In this document: in pieces, positions 32,656 to 41,117 of the stretch
Layout of the letters: each line of letters opens with the position of its first letter
Numbering within the stretch: the first letter of the stretch is position 1
Source of the DNA: JASHVB01 sp035535035
GTDB lineage: Bacteria; Pseudomonadota; Alphaproteobacteria; Acetobacterales; Acetobacteraceae
Length of the DNA: 64,000 nt
Reading direction: 5' to 3'
Assembly (NCBI GenBank): GCA_035535035.1
Contig: DATLQW010000145.1
Span: forward strand, 3,078 to 67,077
Notes under the pieces: model-generated
Told to the model about the DNA's origin: nothing
Database searches by the model: none
Seen by the model: the letters and a program-made list of their open reading frames with translations, nothing else
Program-made: the position numbers and the translations under genes

Positions 32656-34140
32656 ATGTTGGTCCTTGATATCGAGTGGCTGCTCGGCGTGTGTTTTGCG
32701 GCACGTGCACCGTCCGATGCCGCACCCGACTGGCCGCCACAGCCCGATCGCGTCTTTTCGGCGCTGATCGCCTCCTGGGGTGCGCGCGGTGAACGGCAGG
32801 AGGAGCGCGCTGCGCTGGAGTGGCTGGAGACTCAGCCGGCGCCCGGCATTGCGGCGGTTCCGCACACAAGACGGGCAACTGCCACGACGTTTGTGCCGCC
32901 CAACGACGCGGCGATTACGGACATCCGTATCCTGCCGGACCGCCGACGGCGCCAGCCGCGTCAATTCCCCGCTGCAACGCTGCACGGTGGCTCGGGTGAG
33001 CCACACCTTCGGATTACATGGCAATCGGACCCGTCGCCCAACCGGCTGGCGGCGCTGCGCGCGCTGGCGCAGGACACGTCCTATGTCGGCCATTCCAACT
33101 CGCTGGTACGCTGCACCTTCTCCGAACAGGAGCCGGAACACAAGGCGGATCTCCTGCCGGCTGGAACAACTGCCGCGCCATATCCCGGACGGCTGCGCGA
33201 ATTGGCGGCACTCTATGCGCGCCACATCGCGACGGCAGATGCAAATGCACGGCCGCATCCGGCATTGCTGCCCGATGCGAAGCCAGTTGAAACAGCGTCC
33301 GCACCCGGCAGTGTGTTCGGCAAGCGTTGGGTCGTGCTGCGGTTCGTCGACGGCGATTGCCCCGACCTGCGCGCCGCCGCCGTGGTCGGCCGCAGAATGC
33401 GTGAGGCACTGATGTCGGTCTGGCCCGACGCGATCCCCGAATGGTTGAGCGGCCACGCCCCCGACCGCTCGCCGACCCGGGAGCCGCATCTCGCGGTGAT
33501 TCCGCTCAGCGATGTGGGGTTCGCCCATTCGGACACCGCACGGCAATCCTGGCACGGCATGGCGCTCGTGCTGCCGCGCAAGATCGAAGCGATGTGGACA
33601 GGGACCGATACCCCGGAGGTGTACGCCAACCGCCAGACGCTGGAATCGGCGTTGTCTCCCGAGCAAACCGACGGTGTGTTGGTATTGCTCCTCGGAAGAC
33701 TCGGCAAATGTCACCTTCGCGTGGTCGCAGCACCCGAGAGCAGCGGGCTTAGCAGCCTGCGTCCCTCACGATACCTGCAAGAGAGCAGGCTTTGGTCCAC
33801 CGTGACCCCCGTCGCCCTAGACCGTCACCCCAAGAGCGATCAGCCGCGGGAGGAGACCGCCGCAATCATTCGGGAGAGCTGCACGCGCATCGGCCTTCCT
33901 CCGCCCGAGGTTGTGCACGTGCATAAGCACGCCGCGATCGCCGGCGCGCCCTCGGCGTGGCCGCCCGGCGGGGCACCGCATTGGACGGGCTGGGCGCGGC
34001 CGGGGCCGCTCGCGGATCGGCCGCTCACCCATGCGACGTTACGCTTCAAGGATAAAGTAGCCGGTCCGGTCATCCTGGGCTCCGGACGGTTTTTCGGACT
34101 TGGGCTGTGCCTGCCGGTCGCGGAGCGCGCAGGATCATGA
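32656..34140 (+). CDS. csb2: type I-G CRISPR protein Csb2 (Cas5-Cas6-like fusion)
   Basis: 494 residues of the Csb2/GSU0054 family. The N-terminal Cas5-like region has PPQPDRVFSALIASWGARGE and HLRITWQSDPS; later PSRYLQESRLWSTVTPVALDRHPK and LPPPEVVHVHKHAAIAGAPSAWP belong to the Cas6-like half, which in this subtype is thought to process the pre-crRNA. C-terminal GPVILGSGRFFGLGLCLP is a Gly-rich RAMP loop. It abuts csb1 and overlaps cas3 by ATGA. Confidence 0.9.
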   Translation: MLVLDIEWLLGVCFAARAPSDAAPDWPPQPDRVFSALIASWGARGERQEERAALEWLETQPAPGIAAVPHTRRATATTFVPPNDAAITDIRILPDRRRRQPRQFPAATLHGGSGEPHLRITWQSDPSPNRLAALRALAQDTSYVGHSNSLVRCTFSEQEPEHKADLLPAGTTAAPYPGRLRELAALYARHIATADANARPHPALLPDAKPVETASAPGSVFGKRWVVLRFVDGDCPDLRAAAVVGRRMREALMSVWPDAIPEWLSGHAPDRSPTREPHLAVIPLSDVGFAHSDTARQSWHGMALVLPRKIEAMWTGTDTPEVYANRQTLESALSPEQTDGVLVLLLGRLGKCHLRVVAAPESSGLSSLRPSRYLQESRLWSTVTPVALDRHPKSDQPREETAAIIRESCTRIGLPPPEVVHVHKHAAIAGAPSAWPPGGAPHWTGWARPGPLADRPLTHATLRFKDKVAGPVILGSGRFFGLGLCLPVAERAGS

Positions 34141-37100
34141 CCTTGCACCTGGACGATTTTGGCGCGGTCTTCGGCGCAATCCATTCCCCGCCGCCTGCCG
34201 CCGCCGATGGCGCAGACGGTGATGCGGTGCGACCCCCCGTGTCCCCGTTCACATGGCAGAGGCGGTTGCTGCGCAGGGTCGTCGAGAAGGGTTGGCCGGA
34301 TATCATCGACGCACCAACCGGCGCCGGCAAGACCGCGGTGCTCGACATTGCGCTGTTCCATCTGGCGCTGGCGGCAAGCGGCGCGCAGTGCTCGCCCGCG
34401 CCACGCCGGATTGTGTTTGCCGTGGACCGGCGAGTCATCGCCGATCAGGCGTTCAACCGCGCGTGCAAGCTGAGCGACGCGCTGGCCAACCCGATGGACC
34501 ATCGGGTGAAAGCGATGGCTGAGGCGCTGAAAGCCACGGCAGGTGGCGATGCGCCCCTGCACGTCGAGGTGCTGCGTGGCGGCATGCCGCGGGAAGACGA
34601 GTGGGCGCGCAGCCCGATCCAACCCACCATCCTGTGCACCACGGTCGATCAGCTTGGCTCCCGGCTGCTGTTTCGCGGCTTTGGCGTGTCGCCGAGCATG
34701 GCGCCGATCCATGCCGGTCTGTTGGGCGAGGATGCGCTGCTGCTACTGGACGAGGCACATCTGTCGAAGCCGTTTCAACAAACCCTGAATCGAGTGAAGC
34801 ACTGGCGAGAGCAGCGTCCGCGAAACGAACTCGCGCGGCCCTGGGCTTTCTGCACCCTGACGGCGACGCCGCGCCGCGCCGAGGGCTGCGTCTTCCGTCT
34901 GTCGGATGCGGAGAAGGCCGAAGAACCAGTCAAGAGGCGTCTCACCGCCGCGAAAACAGCCGGACTGGAGCCGTGCAAGGAGCCAGCAGGTTCGTCCGGG
35001 CACGTCGAGGCGTTCGTTGCGGCGGCGCAGCAGCTTATGCGGCAGTGTGCGAGTGCGGCGCCGAGCGTTGCCATCATCGTCAATCGTGTCGCGCTCGCCC
35101 GGTCGGTGTTAAAGGCGCTGCAAAATCTATGGCCGCCGCTGCAAGATGAGGCGCAGACAGACTGCGCTATCCTGCTGACTGGACGCGTTCGGCCGGTGGA
35201 GCGCGAGTCCCTGCTGCACGATCATGAGCGGCGGCTTACGTCGCAAGGCGGCGATACCGAGACGCAGGCTGCGGCGGAACCGCCGACCGGGCGGCTGTTC
35301 GTGGTGGCGACGCAGTGTATCGAAGCCGGCGCCGATTTCGACTTTGACGCGATGGTGACTCAGATCGCGCCGCTGGACGCGCTGCGCCAGCGTTTCGGCC
35401 GACTCAACCGGCTAGGACTGCGGGATCACGGACCGGCGATCATCATCGCCGCGCGAGACGAGATCGCGCGCGGCAATGACGACGCGTTGTACCGGGGCAC
35501 GTTGAAGGAGACCTGGGATTGGCTGTCGGCGCATGCCGCCGCCGCGCCGGCGCGTGGCAGGCCGTCGATCGAGATCAACCCGCAGGCCTTCGAAACGCTG
35601 GTGAATGCCGATCTGGTCGCTGCATCGCGCTGCGTCGTTGAAGCCAAGGACGCCCCGGTGCTGCGCGCGGCTGACGTGGCATTGCTCGGGATGACCAATC
35701 CCAGGCCGCAGCCCGATCCCTATCTGCCGCTTTTCCTGCATGGCGAACTCACCATCGACACCGACGTGTCGATCGTCTGGCGCGCCGACTGCGAGATCAT
35801 CGCATCGTTGCCCGAAGGTTTGTCGCGGACGACGATTGCGGAGACGGCGGCGGGGATTGTGGCCTGCCAGCCGCCCGTCCCTGGTGAGGCGCTGCGTGTT
35901 CCGGTCTGGGCCGCGCGCACGTGGCTGATTGAATCGAGCGACGGTGCAGCCGACGTCAGTGACGCCGAAACCGAACGCGATCCCTCCCACGATTGGACGA
36001 CCGGTGGCCGATGGGCGCTGCGCTGGCGTGGTCCTGATGACAAGGAGCCGGAACTGGTACGCGCCGCCGAGCTGCGGCCCGGGGATGTGATCATCGTGCC
36101 GTCGAGCTATGGCGGGTGCGATCGGTTCGGCTGGGCGCCTGGCAGTGAAGCGCCGGTGGTCGATATCGCCGATGCAGCGGCGAAGCGATACGCGTCGAGG
36201 CGCTTCTCGCTACGGCTGCATCCAGCGTTGTGGAAGGGGCCGGACTGCATCGCCTGGAAAGATGCCTGGCCGCAACTGCAGGAAGCCGCGGCAGCGGACA
36301 ATGCCAATGGGCTGATCACTGCGTTGCGTGAGATGATGGAGAATCAGGAGGCCGTTCCGCGGCACGTGCACCGTGCGGTAGAGGCATTGGTGCAGTCCCA
36401 CGACACGTCGCCTGCTCGAAAGCGCCGCGTCGAGCTCCCCTACGACGCGAACCAGGATGGCCAGCTCCCGTCCGGCGCGGTGCTGATTGCGCCGTATGGC
36501 ATCGGCGCACGCGATCGGCGCCGAAAGCCCGCCTCTCCCAGCACCGAGGACGATCAGGCCGGCTGCTTTGCCGATGGATCGGTATCGCTCGCACGGCATA
36601 CAAGCGACGTGGTGAAGCAGGCCGATGCTTTCGCAGCCGGGCTTCGCCTGGTGGACAGGCTGAAAAAGACAATCGCCTTCGCCGCGCAGCAGCATGACGC
36701 CGGCAAGGCGGACGACCGCTTTCAGGATTGGCTGCGGGGACCGGATACGCCGCGGGGTGAATTACTGGCTAAGAGTGGCCGATCGCGTGGCCGTGCCGCT
36801 GAACAGGCCGCGCGTGCCGCTGCCGGGGTGCCTGCGGAATGGCGGCATGAAGCGCTGTCGGTGCGCATTGCCAGACAGCACCTCGGTGCGGCGGGCGCGG
36901 ACATCGACCCGGCGCTGGCGCTGTATCTCATAGGCACGCATCACGGGCATGGGCGGCCCTTCTTCCGGCATCGTGATCCGTGGGACGCGCATGCCCGGCG
37001 GCTGGCGGGCGTGACGCTCGCCGCCGGGCCCGGCCCGGAGCGGTTGGATTTCGAGTGGGAAGGCCGCGATTGGGCCGAACTGTTCGCCGGGCTGCAAGCT

Positions 37101-37181
37101 GAATACGGGCCATGGGGTCTCGCGTTCCTGGAGGCCGTGCTGCGCCTGGCCGATCACCGCGCGTCGGAGAGCGAGGCATGA
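34137..37181 (+). CDS. cas3: CRISPR-associated helicase/nuclease Cas3 (type I-G, helicase then C-terminal HD)
   Basis: 1014 residues from ATG 34137, overlapping the csb2 stop; a longer frame from 34107 would lie inside csb2. SF2 helicase motifs: DAPTGAGKTAVLD (Walker A, about residue 58), CTTVDQLGSRLL, LLLLDEAHLSKPFQQ (about 203), TLTATPRR, VVATQCIEAGADFDFD and DALRQRFGRLNRLG. An HD nuclease domain follows at the C terminus, from LARHTSDVVKQADAF (about 820) through AAQQHDAGKADDRFQDWL (about 850) and GTHHGHGRPFF (about 933). This helicase-HD order is typical of the I-G/I-U Cas3. It unwinds and degrades target DNA recruited by Cascade. All key residues are present. Confidence 0.93.
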   Translation: MTLHLDDFGAVFGAIHSPPPAAADGADGDAVRPPVSPFTWQRRLLRRVVEKGWPDIIDAPTGAGKTAVLDIALFHLALAASGAQCSPAPRRIVFAVDRRVIADQAFNRACKLSDALANPMDHRVKAMAEALKATAGGDAPLHVEVLRGGMPREDEWARSPIQPTILCTTVDQLGSRLLFRGFGVSPSMAPIHAGLLGEDALLLLDEAHLSKPFQQTLNRVKHWREQRPRNELARPWAFCTLTATPRRAEGCVFRLSDAEKAEEPVKRRLTAAKTAGLEPCKEPAGSSGHVEAFVAAAQQLMRQCASAAPSVAIIVNRVALARSVLKALQNLWPPLQDEAQTDCAILLTGRVRPVERESLLHDHERRLTSQGGDTETQAAAEPPTGRLFVVATQCIEAGADFDFDAMVTQIAPLDALRQRFGRLNRLGLRDHGPAIIIAARDEIARGNDDALYRGTLKETWDWLSAHAAAAPARGRPSIEINPQAFETLVNADLVAASRCVVEAKDAPVLRAADVALLGMTNPRPQPDPYLPLFLHGELTIDTDVSIVWRADCEIIASLPEGLSRTTIAETAAGIVACQPPVPGEALRVPVWAARTWLIESSDGAADVSDAETERDPSHDWTTGGRWALRWRGPDDKEPELVRAAELRPGDVIIVPSSYGGCDRFGWAPGSEAPVVDIADAAAKRYASRRFSLRLHPALWKGPDCIAWKDAWPQLQEAAAADNANGLITALREMMENQEAVPRHVHRAVEALVQSHDTSPARKRRVELPYDANQDGQLPSGAVLIAPYGIGARDRRRKPASPSTEDDQAGCFADGSVSLARHTSDVVKQADAFAAGLRLVDRLKKTIAFAAQQHDAGKADDRFQDWLRGPDTPRGELLAKSGRSRGRAAEQAARAAAGVPAEWRHEALSVRIARQHLGAAGADIDPALALYLIGTHHGHGRPFFRHRDPWDAHARRLAGVTLAAGPGPERLDFEWEGRDWAELFAGLQAEYGPWGLAFLEAVLRLADHRASESEA

Positions 37182-38134
37182 GTGATACGACAAAGCACCG
37201 CCTCGCCGGCCTGGAGCCGGACAATCTGCTGGCGTTTCTGGCGCTGCTCGGCGCGTTGCGCGCGCTTGATACCGCGCGGCCGGAATGGCGGGCGCGGGCG
37301 TATTGGGATGTGGGCACGCCGCCGTTGCGGCCGGTGCTGACGCTCGCCGTTCCGCAGACCGGGGACGCTGTCGCAACCGCAGCAGCGGAGGGTGCCGCCA
37401 CGCTGGCCCGTTCGCATCGGTTCGAACGCAACGATCTCAACTATCCGCGGCCCGAGGCACGTGATCTGCTCACCGAGGAGCAGGGCGAGCAGAGATCGGA
37501 ACTGCTGGACGCACTGATGAGCGACGGTGCGACGCGCGAGGACGAATCGATCTGGCCTACGCCGCTGTGCTTCCTGTTCGGCCAGGGGCATCAGCACTTC
37601 CTGGCCCGGTTGGTCGACATTCCAGCGGGACGCCTGCCGGCGAAGCTGGCCAAGACGCGCCGGCCGCCCGACCTCAACGCGCCAGACTTCATTGCCCGCA
37701 CGCTGTTCGCACCGTGGACTCGCAACGATCCGACCGACGGGCTGCGGTGGGACCCGGCGGAGGACCGGCGCTATGCGCTGCGGGCCGACGATCCCTCCGG
37801 CGATCCGGCCGGCATGCAGCACGGCGCCAACCGTCTGGCCGCCGTCGGGCTGCCGGTGCTGTCCGGGGCCGTCGTGCGCCGGCGTGGCGAGACGCGGTTC
37901 CTGAACGTCGCGACCAGTTACGGCGGGGAGGGCGGTATCCGGATCACCTGGCCGATCTGGACGGTGCCGGCACGTCTGCACGGCATCCGCTCGCTGCTCG
38001 CGCATCCGGCGCTGGCGGGTGACGCGAAGGAGATCGGCAAGCTGGCGGCGCAGGGTGTGGCGTTCGCCTTCCGCGCCCAACGGATATCGGTGGGGAAGTT
38101 CTTCAATGTCACCCTGGCGCAGCGGGTCGGGTGA
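37178..38134 (+). CDS. putative type I-G Cas8-like subunit (small form)
   Basis: 318 residues from ATG 37178, overlapping the cas3 stop by ATGA. It starts HRLAGLEPDNLLAFLALLGALRALDTARPEW, resembling the start of Cas8u/Csx17/Csb3-type subunits, and contains SIWPTPLCFLFGQGHQHFLARL, PWTRNDPTDGLRWDPAEDRRYALRA and GANRLAAVGLPVL near the middle. It occupies the slot of the large subunit (PAM recognition in Cascade) but is about half the size of Csx17. The Cas8 call rests on position plus overall pattern; no diagnostic catalytic motif exists for this role. No separate small subunit gene is seen. Confidence 0.65.
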   Translation: MSDTTKHRLAGLEPDNLLAFLALLGALRALDTARPEWRARAYWDVGTPPLRPVLTLAVPQTGDAVATAAAEGAATLARSHRFERNDLNYPRPEARDLLTEEQGEQRSELLDALMSDGATREDESIWPTPLCFLFGQGHQHFLARLVDIPAGRLPAKLAKTRRPPDLNAPDFIARTLFAPWTRNDPTDGLRWDPAEDRRYALRADDPSGDPAGMQHGANRLAAVGLPVLSGAVVRRRGETRFLNVATSYGGEGGIRITWPIWTVPARLHGIRSLLAHPALAGDAKEIGKLAAQGVAFAFRAQRISVGKFFNVTLAQRVG

Positions 38135-38179
38135 AACGCGGGCGATGGTGCGGCCAGTGTCGCACCATCGCCTAGTGGA

Positions 38180-38476
38180 TCAAATCAGCGAGAGTTGCTC
38201 TGCCTCAGGGAAGCGCCGACCACTCAGTACCTCAGCGATGCGGCCCGGATTCACCCGAAAAGCGGCAGCTATACTGTGGATGGCCTCGCCCAGTCTGCGT
38301 CGTTTCCATACTTCTATGGCGTCCGGTAGCGTAAGCGGAGGAGACATCGGCGCCGAACGAGGGGCCTTTGGCCGCGATTGCGACCTCCCCTTGCGGCCTG
38401 GGCCGGCGGGTTCGGAATCGCGCAGCGTTGAGGTTGGTGCTGAGGGTGGGTTTTCTTTACGTGGTGATAAGGACAT
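38180..38476 (-). CDS. small helix-turn-helix protein inside the cas locus
   Basis: 98 residues on the opposite strand, in the gap between the effector and adaptation modules. The N-terminal half is a basic Ser/Pro-rich tail; the C-terminal half reads DAIEVWKRRRLGEAIHSIAAAFRVNPGRIAEVLSGRRFPEAE, a compact helix-turn-helix of a type seen in many small alphaproteobacterial proteins (pattern xAIxxxFxVNxGRISEVLxG). An in-frame ATG slightly upstream is possible. It could regulate the array or cas4-cas1-cas2, or be an unrelated passenger. Confidence 0.55.
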   Translation of the reverse strand: MSLSPRKENPPSAPTSTLRDSEPAGPGRKGRSQSRPKAPRSAPMSPPLTLPDAIEVWKRRRLGEAIHSIAAAFRVNPGRIAEVLSGRRFPEAEQLSLI

Positions 38477-38583
38477 AGGAAGCCTCTCCATTAGAAAGGC
38501 AGCTTGCCAAACACGCAAAAACCACTACTTTATCAATGTAGTCGTAAAGGTCCGCGCAACCAAAGCTGCCGTGATCTGGCTTC

Positions 38584-38613
38584 GAAGGGCCGCACCTGCC
38601 AGTGCGGCCCTTC
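38584..38613. terminator. 12-bp perfect hairpin between effector and adaptation genes
   Basis: GAAGGGCCGCAC and GTGCGGCCCTTC flank a 6-nt loop, with a CTTTT tract about 20 nt downstream on the plus strand. It is the strongest hairpin in the cas locus and could terminate transcripts from the effector operon, giving cas4-cas1 its own promoter. The surrounding 38477-38857 contains no convincing gene and is poorer in G+C than the cas genes. Confidence 0.6.
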
Positions 38614-38857
38614 TCGTCTGGCGTGCTTTTGATGGTGTAGGCAGACCGGTTTGTCAAGAGAAATTCGGTTGGCGTGGTCTTCCCACTGCCCATCTGAAGC
38701 TCATAACAGGTGACAGGTCGCTCGGGCGTCGCTACCATTGCGTTGCTGGCTGGGCGGCCACATTGAAGGTGAGCCTCGGAAGGCCAGGTAGAACAGCATT
38801 TGCTGTCTTCCGCCCGGCCAGCACCTCCTGCGCGCGCGGCCGCATGCGGGGCGCTCG

Positions 38858-40582
38858 ATGACAGACTCCCCCGCGCCCGGCCAACTCACCTTCGACCTCC
38901 CCGCCCCGCCCGTCACCGGCGACACCCCGCTCGTCCCCGCCCGCATGGTGAACGAGTTCGTGTATTGCCCGCGCCTCGCCTACTTGATGTGGACGCAGTC
39001 CGAGTGGTCCGACACCGTCGATGGCCGCCGCGTCCACGCCCGCGCCGACCGCCCCGGCCCACCGCTGCCCTCCCCCGACGCCATCGCCGCAACCGAGCCC
39101 ACCCTCACCACCCGCGCCGTCACGCTGTCCTCCGCCACGCTCGGCGTCATCGCGAAGATCGACATCGCCGAAACGGAAGACGGCGCCGTCACCCCGATCG
39201 ACTACAAACGCGGCAAGCGCCCGCACATCCCGCAGGGCGCCTACGACCCCGAGCGCATCCAGGTCTGCCTGCAAGCCCTGCTGCTGGAAGAACACGGCTA
39301 CCGCGTCGCCGACGCCGCCATCTGGTACGCCGAATCCCGCGAGCGCGTGCGCATCACGCTCGACGACGCCCTGCGCTCCGCCGCCCGCACCGCGGTGCAC
39401 GAACTCCGCCTGCTCGTCGCGCAGGGCCGCATCCCGCCGCCGCTCACCGACAGCCCGAAATGCCCGCGCTGCGCCCTGGTGGCAATCTGCCTGCCCGACG
39501 AGGTCGCCGCGCTGCAAGGATCTTCCCTCGCGCCGCGCCCCATCGCCGTGCCCGCCGACGAGGCGCTGCCACTGGTCGTGCAATCGCAACGCGCCCGCAT
39601 CAACAAGGAAGGCGAAACCCTCAAGATCACCGATGAAGAGCAAGGCGAGACGACGGTGCGGTTGATCGATGTGTCGGACGTGGTATTGTTCGGCAACGTC
39701 AACATCACCACCCCCGCGCTCACCGCGCTGCTGGAGCGCGAGATCCCGGTGACCTTCCTCAGCTATGGCGGCTGGTTCCGCGGCATCGCGCACGGGCTCG
39801 GCCATCGCAACGTGGAGCTGCGCACCGCGCAGTACCGGCAGAGCTTCGACAACGCGTTCTGCCTGCGCTTCGCCCGCGACCTGGTGGCGGCGAAGATCGC
39901 CAACCAGCGCACCATCCTGCGCCGCAACGGCCGCGACGACGCGGAACGCGGCCTGGCGCTCGACCGCCTGTCCGCCGCGCGCAAGGTCACCGGACGGGCC
40001 GCCTCGCTGGGCGAATTGCTCGGCTTCGAGGGCGATGCCGCCGCCGTGTACTTCCGCGCCTTCGCCAATCTGCTGTCGCCGCCGAAGCAGGCCGGCGCGG
40101 CGGAGGCGCTGGCGTTCAGGTTCGACGCACGCAACCGCCGTCCGCCGATGGATCCGGTGAACGCGATGCTGTCGCTCGGCTACGCCATGCTGGCGCGGCA
40201 CCTGACCGTCGCGCTGGCCTCGGTCGGGCTGGACCCGTATCGCGGCTTCTACCATGCGCCGCGCTACGGCCGCCCGGCGCTGGCGCTGGACATGATGGAG
40301 CCGTTCCGGTCGATCATCGCCGATTCGGTGGTGCTGTCGGTGGTCAACACCGGCGAGATCGGCGCGGGCGATTTCGTCGTGGCCACCACCGGCACCGCGC
40401 TGACCGCCACCGGTCGCCGCCGTTTCATCGAGGCGTTCGAGCGCCGCCTGTCGCAGGAAACCACCCATCCGCTGTTCGGCTACCGCCTCAGCATGCGCCG
40501 CCTGCTGCTGGTGCAAGCCCGTCTGCTGTCCCGTTTCCTGCTCGGCGAGCTGCCGGTGTTGCCCCATCACCTGCCGCGGTGA
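38858..40582 (+). CDS. cas4-cas1: Cas4-Cas1 fusion protein
   Basis: 574 residues. Residues about 25-215 are Cas4: first cysteine C37 in EFVYCPRLAYL, RecB-like nuclease residues in IDYKRGKRPHIPQG (D115, K117) and the cluster cysteines C202, C205 and C211 in KCPRCALVAICLP. A linker to about 240 leads to Cas1, with metal ligands E391 (GFEGDAAAVYF), H466 (FYHAPRYGRPALALDMMEPFR) and E481 in the same stretch. The fusion is characteristic of type I-G/I-U systems; Cas4 trims prespacers and defines the PAM, Cas1 integrates them. cas2 starts 9 nt downstream. Confidence 0.95.
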   Translation: MTDSPAPGQLTFDLPAPPVTGDTPLVPARMVNEFVYCPRLAYLMWTQSEWSDTVDGRRVHARADRPGPPLPSPDAIAATEPTLTTRAVTLSSATLGVIAKIDIAETEDGAVTPIDYKRGKRPHIPQGAYDPERIQVCLQALLLEEHGYRVADAAIWYAESRERVRITLDDALRSAARTAVHELRLLVAQGRIPPPLTDSPKCPRCALVAICLPDEVAALQGSSLAPRPIAVPADEALPLVVQSQRARINKEGETLKITDEEQGETTVRLIDVSDVVLFGNVNITTPALTALLEREIPVTFLSYGGWFRGIAHGLGHRNVELRTAQYRQSFDNAFCLRFARDLVAAKIANQRTILRRNGRDDAERGLALDRLSAARKVTGRAASLGELLGFEGDAAAVYFRAFANLLSPPKQAGAAEALAFRFDARNRRPPMDPVNAMLSLGYAMLARHLTVALASVGLDPYRGFYHAPRYGRPALALDMMEPFRSIIADSVVLSVVNTGEIGAGDFVVATTGTALTATGRRRFIEAFERRLSQETTHPLFGYRLSMRRLLLVQARLLSRFLLGELPVLPHHLPR

Positions 40583-40591
40583 GGTGACGCG

Positions 40592-40885
40592 GTGAGCGAC
40601 GATCGCCTGATCATCGTGACCTACGACATCGGCGATCCGCGGCGCGGGCGCCGGGTGTTCAAGTGCATGCACGGCTATGGCGAGTGGCTGCAGCTCTCGG
40701 TGTTCCAGTGCCGGCTGTCGCCGCGCCGCCGGGCCGAGATGGAGACGCGGCTGCGGGAGCTGGTGAAGGCGGGCGAGGACCACGTGCTGCTGATCGATGC
40801 AGGTCCCGCGGAACGGACGAAGCTGGCGGTCGCGAGCATCGGCAAGAGCTTTGCCGGCATCGAGCGTCAGGCTGTCGTGATTTAG
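40592..40885 (+). CDS. cas2: CRISPR adaptation protein Cas2
   Basis: 97 residues from GTG 40592, preceded by GAGGTGA. Ferredoxin-like Cas2: RLIIVTYDIGDPRRGRRVFKCMHGYGEWLQLSVFQCRL has the conserved aspartate in YDI, and the C terminus is ASIGKSFAGIERQAVVI. It forms the integration complex with Cas1. Last gene before the leader. Confidence 0.95.
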   Translation: MSDDRLIIVTYDIGDPRRGRRVFKCMHGYGEWLQLSVFQCRLSPRRRAEMETRLRELVKAGEDHVLLIDAGPAERTKLAVASIGKSFAGIERQAVVI

Positions 40886-41117
40886 CTGGGTCTTTGTGTT
40901 ATGTCATGCCTGCGGCTCGCCGGGTGGATTCGAGAGGCTCGGTGCGGCGCCAACCCCGGCACCCGCTCGATCTCCCATAAGTGGCTGAAACTGCGGCGTT
41001 CTTTGACAATCGAATATGGCCGGCCTTCGCGGTCGGCGATGGTTCGGCGGGGGGGCCTTGGCACCGCTCGAAATTCCCGCTGGAATGCCTGCACCGACAA
41101 CGGCTTGCGAGCCGGCA
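40886..41117 (+). promoter_or_regulatory. CRISPR leader
   Basis: 232 bp between cas2 and the first repeat, with no gene. The two imperfect repeats sit at the far end of the array, so the conserved, cas2-proximal end is the leader end. It contains TTGACA at 41003-41008, a possible -35 box for pre-crRNA on the plus strand; the -10 box is unclear. Confidence 0.65.

Noticed and set aside
38457..38738. 93-codon minus-strand frame with GSGKTT
   Set aside because: The P-loop-like string is isolated, the frame spans the hairpin at 38584-38613, and nothing else resembles an NTPase.
38732..40783. Minus-strand open frame of 683 codons
   Set aside because: Antisense shadow of the cas4-cas1 fusion.
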